DNA from: Phlebotomus papatasi
Taxonomy: Eukaryota; Arthropoda; Insecta; Diptera; Psychodidae
Direction: 5' to 3'
Assembly: GCF_024763615.1 (NCBI RefSeq)
Contig: NC_077224.1
Location: forward strand, 72,178,712-72,242,711
DNA: 64,000 bases
The position numbers and the translations under genes were made by a program. The notes beneath the pieces are model-generated. The model searched no databases. It was given only the letters and a program-made list of their open reading frames with translations, and had not been told where the DNA came from. Positions within the stretch are counted from its first letter, which is position 1, and every line of letters starts with the position of its first letter. This document shows, one piece after another, positions 57,388 to 64,000 of the stretch.

Positions 57388-57836
57388 CACTGAGAAAAAA
57401 AGGAAGATGCGATTAACTTTTTTTCCACGTAACTTTAACACTTTTTATGTGTAAAAATATATCAACATTTTTTAATGTTAATTTCACACCTTTTTAAATA
57501 GAAAATCAACATAAAAAAGGGTAACTTTAACCCATAATACACCTAAAAAGCATAATATTTACATCGCTTTCTGATAAATAATACACTAGGAGAAATCCGA
57601 AAAAGTCAAAATAGAATTCCGGAAATGTTAATTTTACCCTGCAGTATTGATCCGAAATCGGTGTAAATATTACCCTTTTTAGGTACATTATAGGTTAAAG
57701 TTACCCTTTTTCATATTGATTTTACCCTCAAAAAGTGTAATATTAACAATAAAAAATGTTGATATATTTTTACACCTGAAAAGTGTTGAAGTTATGACGA
57801 AAAAAAGTTAATCGTAGCCTCTTTTTTTTCTCAGTG
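57388..57836. mobile_element. CACTGAGA MITE (family E), fused double copy
   Basis: A left copy starts CACTGAGAAAAAAAGG and breaks off near 57585. It is followed at once by an inverted copy starting CACTAGGAGAAATCCG and ending TTTTTTCTCAGTG. TA flanks the whole (57386-57387 and 57837-57838), so it may have moved as one unit. Confidence 0.75.
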
Positions 57837-59298
57837 TAGAAAAGAAATCAACGTTTACTCAGCTGCAACATTACGAACCTGCAAAACTTTTTCATACGTA
57901 TATTTTTCTGAACTTCATAAATATGAAAATCCTGCCAAAATATCCTTAAAATGCGAGGTGTTAAAACATGTTTATAACCAAAAATAGAGATATTACGAAT
58001 AATGCACTCCCTTTAGTGCTCTCCCATATTATGATATTAGCGAAGACACATAAATTATGCCATAAAAACTTGTGCACGATAATTCATCTTATTAAAACTC
58101 GTCTTTTCTGACGTTATCTTTTTAACTACAATTAAATATACAACTCTACCAAATTCGGGACAGGTTGCTATAGGAACCATTTTTCTGAGTTTGCAGTGTT
58201 ATATTTTTATGGTATTATAATATTCTCAATTTGATGCATTCCTAAAACTTTTAACTTTGTTTTGAATACTTTCATTTCACTACCTCCTCCTTATATTTCT
58301 CTACAAACTAAAGAGATTTTATGTTAGAAATATAAAAAACCTTAGAATCATTTTATAGCATTTTATTCATTTAATTGTTTAAAATTGATTTTTATAGCAC
58401 AATTTTTTGTGTCTTGGCTAACATTATGACCTAAACTTTTTGAACATTTTCGAAGATGATTTCAATTTTGTGTTATTCCTAAGCATAAGAAGAATATTTA
58501 ATGATAAGAAGATATGGTTGAAAAGGCTTTGAACCTTAATCACTTCTGAAAAGTGTCATATTGCTTATGTTAAACTGAAACATACAAACGGCAATTTATC
58601 TTTCGACAAGGAGATTTATGGGCTTCAAAATATCCTTTAAACTGCCAAATGACTCTATAAATAATTAATTGACTAATCAGTAGTAATCTAGCAATAATAA
58701 ATGACCTTTTGACTATTTAACTAGTTAACAAATAATGTTTTGAAAATTTATTATTACAAAGCAATTGGAAACGAAAATTTATTCACATAATTTATCAAAG
58801 ATAATATTGTTAAAATAGAACACATATTGTCATCCCGCTATTACACTGTACATTAAAATATTATGACGATTTACTTTAATCATGGCTAATATGTAATAAA
58901 AATTTGCTATTTTAGGATTTTAATTATGGAAATCTCTGGCATTGATTTACTTAAGAACCAAAAGCTGAACTAGGCCCAGAAAAATTTCTTAGCATATTTT
59001 GAAATAAGCATAAAATTGTGATTTCTCATCAAGTTTGAAAATAAATCAAAATTAATTAATGGGAAGCTATATGGTATATACATAAGTCTATTTAAATTGT
59101 TTTTTTTTGTGAGCCAAGTCCGGAGTTTTTTCTTGAGTAAATCAAAATTTAAATGTTTATATAGCAGAAAGTACAATTTAACATATTTTAATTAATTTTT
59201 TCTAATGTGAATCGTGAAAAAAGTGTTAGCATACAGAGTATATAGTGATCAGCGTATGTGTATATTTCCCTGGTCGCCGGGCGCCCGAGAAGCCTATA
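57837..59298. other. AT-rich intron DNA, nothing resolved
   Basis: No exon or inverted repeat was seen. GCCGGGCGCCCGAGAAGCC just before the GAT microsatellite at 59299 is GC-rich and could be the 3' end of a LINE, but this is weak. Confidence 0.4.
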
Positions 59299-59318
59299 AT
59301 GATGATGATGATGATCAG
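59299..59318. repeat. (ATG)n microsatellite
   Basis: About six ATG/GAT units directly before the minisatellite. Confidence 0.8.
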
Positions 59319-59334
59319 GGTGCAAGTTCTGCAA

Positions 59335-60607
59335 TTCACGGTTTATTATGGGAACTGATCGACGTGTTCAACCAATCATAGAGACTGATCCTCGCGGTCA
59401 GCTGATAATAGATACTGATCAACGCGGTTAATTGATCATGGAGGTAGATCGACAGGGTAATCCGATCATGGAGATTTATCAACGCGGTCAATTGATCATA
59501 AAGACTGTTTGACGAGATCAACCGTTCATAGTTACTAATCAATAAGGTCAATCGGTCATAAAGATTCATCTATGTAATCAGCCGATCATGGAGACTACTC
59601 GATGGGGTGACGCGACCATGAAGTCTTATAGGCACCGACAACTCATTATGGAGACTGATTAACGCGGTCAGACAATCAGATTAATCACTGTGAGCAGCCG
59701 ATCATGTAGATTGATCGACGAGATCAACTGTTCATAGAGACTCATCGACCGATCAAGAAAACTGATCGACGAGGTTAGTCAACCATGAAGACTTATCGGC
59801 ACCGATCAGTTGATCATGGAGATTGATCAATGCGATCAGTTGATCATGAAAACTAATCGATGAGGTCAATTGATCAAGATTCATCGACAAGGTCAATTGA
59901 TCACGGAGATTAATCAACACGATCAGCCGATCATGCAATCCGATCGATGGAGTCAGTTAACCATGATGACTAAGGCACCGACAACCCGAATATGGAGACG
60001 GATTGTGGAGCTAATCATGTAGATTGATAGAAACTCATTGACGTAGCGAGTCACTCATGAAGTCTGATTGGTGGAATCAGCCGATCAGGAAGACTGATCG
60101 ACGAGGTGAGTCTTCGTGGTCGACGTACTCCGTCGATTAGTCGATCATGGAGATTAATCAATGCGATCATCTGATCATGAAAACTGATCTATGAGGTCAA
60201 TTGATCATCCAGACTAATCGACAAGGTCAGTTAATCAAGGAGATTAATCTACGCACGGGATCGGCCGATCATGCAAACCGATCGATGGGGTCAGTTAACC
60301 ATAAAGACTGATCGGTACCGACCAATCGATAAGAAGGCTGTTCAATCCGATCAGCCGATCATGGAGACATATCGACACGAAGACTGATCAACATGGGCAG
60401 TCAACAATGGAGACTTATTGATATCGATCAGCCCGTCATTGAGACGGATCTACACGATCAGCCAATTACAGAGATTGATCGACGTGGTCAGACGATCCTG
60501 GCAATATATCGACAAGGTCAATCAATCATGGAGACTGATCTACGCAATCAGCCGATCCTTGAGACTAATCAACACGGACAGTTGATCATGGATACTTATC
60601 AGCACTA
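59335..60607. repeat. 30-bp minisatellite, about 42 degenerate copies
   Basis: Words such as GATCATGGAGACTGATCGAC recur at 30-base spacing; for example the ACTGATC core falls near 59354, 59384 and 59414. Copies differ at many positions and some are shortened. Because 30 is a multiple of three, open frames with ten-residue repeats appear on both strands (59336-59569 minus, 60393-60608 plus), but stops break all of them. It lies in CARP intron 2. Confidence 0.85.
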
Positions 60608-61317
60608 ATTGGCCTATCTGCAACTAACGCAACTAACGATTCATTCACCAAAAACATACTTATTCACTCCCTGAGGGTAAAAGTGGTTTAGGTGCTTTTG
60701 CAATTAGTAAATTACCCAAATAACAATAGCGCTAATTTAAAAGTTGAAAAGCATAACAATAAAAAGAATACCTAATAGATATATATATATATATAAAATA
60801 TTTACACGGTGCAATGCAAACATTCTATCTAAAACAATTGTGTTTTGATGCGTCAGAAAAGCTTGTGCAAAAGTACCCAATTGCAGTGGAGCTTTTTCTA
60901 TTTCATCTCTCGTGGAATGGGGTGCAAATGTTCTCTTTTGTGTAGTTTGAAGATAGTAGGGGTAAAATTAATTTTATAGTCCGCTAAAATGTTTCATCCT
61001 CTAGTTCTCCTACTCTCTAAAGCTTTTCACAATGTGCCACAACCCATCCTAAAACCCGAGATGAGCAATTCAGGCTCTCGATGGGGCTCAAAAACTGGGG
61101 GAGTGGAATGTATGCTTTGGGAGTAAATGGTAGAAATGCAGGGAAATCACAGCGAATGACTTCAGTTGGGAATGGCTTTAATTCTGTTCAGAACTCTTGT
61201 CCGCTATTTCGTGGCATTCCTCATAGTGTGGTCGATTTTGTGGAATATATTAAGGGAAACTTTAATTTTCGCATGTTCAATAAAATAACCCTTTCATTTT
61301 ATTGCATCTCTTTGCAG
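60606..61317. other. 3' end of CARP intron 2
   Basis: Holds a short (TA)n run at 60778-60796. A GC-richer stretch at about 60840-61260 precedes the acceptor CTCTTTGCAG. No further exon. Confidence 0.5.
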
Positions 61318-61383
61318 ATTCAGTTGTATGGATTCAACAAGGAATTGTATCGCAATATGTCAGAGGCACAACATAAATCTCAA
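61318..61383 (+). CDS. Carbonic anhydrase-related protein, exon C
   Basis: 22 codons, phase 0 at both ends, between TTTGCAG and GTAAGA: IQLYGFNKELYRNMSEAQ and HKSQ. Gln in EIQLYGFN stands where catalytic enzymes have the third zinc histidine (His119). Together with Tyr in exon B, two of three zinc ligands are gone. A 73-bp intron follows. Confidence 0.95.
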
Positions 61384-61456
61384 GTAAGATTTTCATAAAA
61401 TTACCTCCTTTTCTAGATGTTCTAATTAATCTCTTGGATGATAAATCTCTTTCTAG

Positions 61457-61553
61457 GGAATTGTCGGAATTTCACTGATGGTCCAAATTGGTGATACGCC
61501 CAATCCTGAACTTAGAATAATAACAAGTACATTTAATAAAGTTTTATACAAAG
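61457..61553 (+). CDS. Carbonic anhydrase-related protein, exon D
   Basis: After TTTCTAG and before GTAGGTG. It reads GIVGISLMVQIGDTPNPELR and IITSTFNKVLYK, ending in phase 1. The equivalent stretch in CA10-type proteins is followed by about 110-130 more residues (the C-terminal half of the domain), which are not in the window. The next exon must lie past 64000, so intron 4 exceeds 2.4 kb and contains the receptor gene. Confidence 0.95.
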
Positions 61554-62161
61554 GTAGGTGTATGTTTAATCCTCCATCCAAGCGTATAAATGTTATTTCA
61601 ATATTTTATCTCAGGCACAGATTTTTCCACCATGATAAATACGAGGGTTTTTTTTTTGCAGCCCCGTCAAAAATATTTTTATGAAAATACAAACAAATTC
61701 CCTAAAGAGGATAATGTTTGGGGTTATTCGTCAAAATATAGCGGAATTATGATTGATTTCTTGTTGTTTTTCCTCGTTTGGTTCTCAATGGAAAATCCGA
61801 TTCATAAAGGGGAAACTTTGAAGGGCTTTAAACTCCTTGAATGAAAGCTTTAAAGTAAACTCAATACACAATTTATCAATAGACATTCATAAATAATTTA
61901 AACGACACAGTTAATTTAAATTTAAAGAAAATTTATTCCATATAAATTATAAAATACGATAGCATCATAATTAGAATTTAGTCACCTTGCGAGAGCTCAT
62001 CCTGAATTTCTATACCAGGGGAGGAATTATTCATAAATGGCCGTAGTCACGGATAATCGGATTATTTTAAGAGAAAAAAAAACACATTTAGGATTCAACA
62101 ACAACTTCTCCACCCACAAATCCATAGTGATTTGGATGAAATTCAAAATCCGTGACAGGAA
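61554..62161. other. CARP intron 4, 3' flank of the receptor gene
   Basis: No exon on the plus strand. On the minus strand an AATAAA-type signal (TTTATT on plus, about 61927-61933) lies some 230 bases after the receptor stop and could serve it. Confidence 0.45.
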
Positions 62162-63175
62162 TCAATTTAGAAAATTGCACAATACCTCAAAAACCTGGGA
62201 TTTCTTTGAAAGAACTTCAAGGAGGAAAATCAAGAAGCTAAGAGTTATTAGGATTAGGTAAACCACAAATATTCCACTCAGTTGATGTAGCGTTAATGGT
62301 TGAGGAATGTTCTGATCTGGTATAACTTTAAGGCTTCGGGGATTGTAGAATTTTGACAACCACTGATCAATTAGACCACTTTCCTTATAAATCTGCAGTT
62401 CTGTTTCAAACGGATGCTTCAGATAAGAGTGCGGTCTAAGGCCAATTGATATAAATACCGGAGCAACTTTCTCTTTGATTGTCCGAAACCGAATATTTTG
62501 ACCAAAAAAGTTGTCATTTAAACGTGCTACAGTCGTTATAGTTACCGCAACACCTCCTTTGAAGCTGCTGTCTAGTGTCTTGAATCTGTATGCATCCGTG
62601 TCTTTTGAATTGATAACTTCATACATAGATCCATAGTCCTTCATCAATGTGAAATATACAGACATTTCTTCAACTCCGTAAATCTTAAAACCATTCTTCA
62701 GCATCTTTGGTAAAGTATCCACAACTGAGACGTTATTTTGTGACTTTAGAAATTTGAATAGGGCACCTTGGTAGCTGCTCCTGAGTACAAGGCTCAATAG
62801 AATCCACAGCATCAGCAAGAAGCGAGCAAAGTTTCTCCTTGGAGTATCATACAGAGATCCTCCAAGAAAAACGTTGATTGCATTGATGAAAGGGGAGTTA
62901 TTTGCTCGGCCAAAGATGAAATCCCTCCTTTGAGGCATTATAAACTTCGTTACAGATACAACAATTGCAGATACGATAAAACATACAGATAAACAACTCC
63001 AGGTATTGAGATCAAATGGCAAGAAAAGCTTCTCTATTGGAGTTAGGGGTCTACCAGGAGGAATCATAACTGTTAGATGCGTTGTCAAATGCGCTGCGGT
63101 GTACAGTAGAGAATCATTTAGGCTAAATGCAAGGGAAAATCCTCCTAATGTAAAGTTGACTTCTCCTCTGTAGAG
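62162..63175 (-). CDS. Ionotropic receptor (insect IR, divergent), 3' exon
   Basis: Chemosensory ion channel of the variant glutamate receptor family, acting in the plasma membrane of sensory neurons. The exon starts after the acceptor TTCTTTGCAG (63185-63176 on minus) and runs 337 codons to a stop. In order: the end of the ligand-binding S1 lobe (about 5-58, ending LTPIEKLFLPFDLNTW), first membrane helix (about 61-80), pore loop (about 96-110), second helix with the SSYQGALF motif (119-143), S2 lobe (about 150-290), and last helix (about 301-323) with a short tail. No ATG precedes it: the amino-terminal domain and S1 start must lie in exon(s) at higher coordinates, none seen up to 64000. The subfamily is not assigned; sequence fits the divergent, often gustatory, IRs rather than co-receptors. 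It is nested antisense in a CARP intron. Confidence 0.9.
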   Translation of the reverse strand, partial: LYRGEVNFTLGGFSLAFSLNDSLLYTAAHLTTHLTVMIPPGRPLTPIEKLFLPFDLNTWSCLSVCFIVSAIVVSVTKFIMPQRRDFIFGRANNSPFINAINVFLGGSLYDTPRRNFARFLLMLWILLSLVLRSSYQGALFKFLKSQNNVSVVDTLPKMLKNGFKIYGVEEMSVYFTLMKDYGSMYEVINSKDTDAYRFKTLDSSFKGGVAVTITTVARLNDNFFGQNIRFRTIKEKVAPVFISIGLRPHSYLKHPFETELQIYKESGLIDQWLSKFYNPRSLKVIPDQNIPQPLTLHQLSGIFVVYLILITLSFLIFLLEVLSKKSQVFEVLCNFLN

Positions 63176-63254
63176 CTGCAAAGAATTTTCTACAATTAAC
63201 CAAATGTATTCAATTAACTATTATACCACAATACATTCAGCATTAATTTGATAC

Positions 63255-64000
63255 CCTTTAACAATAGACCGATGCCAATCAGTCAAATTTTTATAACAGA
63301 AAGGTAGAAATTTGTTATATTTTAACAACATATTAGCACCAATCTGTCAACTTTGACAACAGAATGGCGTCAATCTTTTATGTTTTGACAGCAGATAGAC
63401 GCCGATCTCTCAAGTTTTAATAAGAGAACGGTAGCATTAAAAAAAATGGAAATAAAACGACGCCAATTTGTAAGATTTTGACAATACATCGGCAGCAATT
63501 TGTTGACTTTTGACAGAATGGCGCCAATCTGTCAGTTTTTGACAAGAGATTGGCAACAATTATATAACCTTTAACAGAAGATCGACGCCAAATATTGCAA
63601 TTTTAAATAACAGAAGGGTAACAATTTGTTAAATTTTGACAACAGAATGGCTCCAATCTGTCAAATTTATATAACAGAAAAGTAGCAATTTGTTATATTT
63701 TAACAATATTAGCACCAATCTGTCAACTTTGACAACAGAATGGCGTCAGTCTTTTAAGTTTTGATAGTAGATCGACGCCGATCTGTCATGTTTTAATAAC
63801 AGAACGGTAGCATTTCTTTAAAAAAAAATGGAAACAGAACGGCGCCAATTTTTCAGATTTTGACAATACATCGGCAGAAATTTGTTGTCTTTTGACTGAA
63901 TGGCGCCAATGTGTCAGTTTTTGACAAGAGATCAACAACAATTATATAACCTTTGACAGAAGATCAACGCCAAATATTGCAATTTTTAATGACAGAAGGG
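63255..64000. repeat. Satellite with about 380-bp higher-order period and shorter subunits
   Basis: Words GACAACAGAATGGCG, CGCCAATCTGTCA and TTTTGACA recur every 40-60 bases. The whole pattern repeats after about 380 bases: ATAACAGA at 63293 and 63671, AATATTGCAA at 63591 and 63973. Nearly two higher-order units are present and the array runs off the window end. It is upstream of the receptor exon and probably in its intron. Confidence 0.85.

Noticed and set aside
59336..60608. Repeat proteins from the 30-bp array, and a CRISPR-like look
   Set aside because: Units are contiguous with no spacers, degenerate, and interrupted by stops on both strands; the genome is eukaryotic.

Overview
The window reads as an AT-rich insect nuclear genome, most likely dipteran. 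The carbonic-anhydrase-related exons are very close to the fly CARP proteins, there is an insect-type ionotropic receptor, and the repeats are arthropod-like (BEL/Pao, pogo, mariner, piggyBac-like and PIF-like elements, tRNA-derived SINEs). The species cannot be fixed from the sequence. Almost all of the window is intron or intergenic DNA and holds a dense, nested set of small transposons.

Host genes. One gene, a CA10/CA11-like carbonic anhydrase-related protein, occupies the right half on the + strand. Exons lie at 32738-32874, 45079-45270, 61318-61383 and 61457-61553, separated by introns of about 12.2 kb, 16.0 kb and 73 bp. The first coding exon (signal peptide) was not found, and the last exons lie beyond base 64000. 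An ionotropic receptor gene (62162-63175, - strand) sits inside the fourth visible intron, so it is nested in antisense orientation. Its 5' exons are not visible.

Region by region. 1-12 kb: non-coding DNA with a plant-type Stowaway-like MITE (440-521) and a run of inverted-repeat elements. 12.2-19.0 kb: a complete BEL/Pao LTR retrotransposon with identical 519-bp LTRs, a 5-bp target duplication and an intact 1794-residue polyprotein, plus a tandem 206-bp duplication of the LTR 3' part beside the primer-binding site. 19.6-31 kb: MITEs, a TIR-bounded pogo relic with a damaged transposase (23.8-25.9 kb) and a piggyBac-like element. 32.7-61.6 kb: the CARP introns, with SINEs, a LINE relic, a mariner relic, nested MITEs, two 850-bp elements carrying a piece of a pogo DNA-binding domain, and a 30-bp minisatellite. 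62-64 kb: the receptor gene, followed by a satellite of about 380 bp period that runs off the end.

The two host genes are not visibly linked in function; their association is positional. The best leads are the LTR-leader duplication in a very young BEL element, the Stowaway-type MITE in an animal sequence, several insertions whose target sites are confirmed by paralogous empty sites, a dispersed repeat built around a C-homopolymer, and an element family with arrays of a 15-bp unit at both ends. I found no convincing new enzymatic or defence system.
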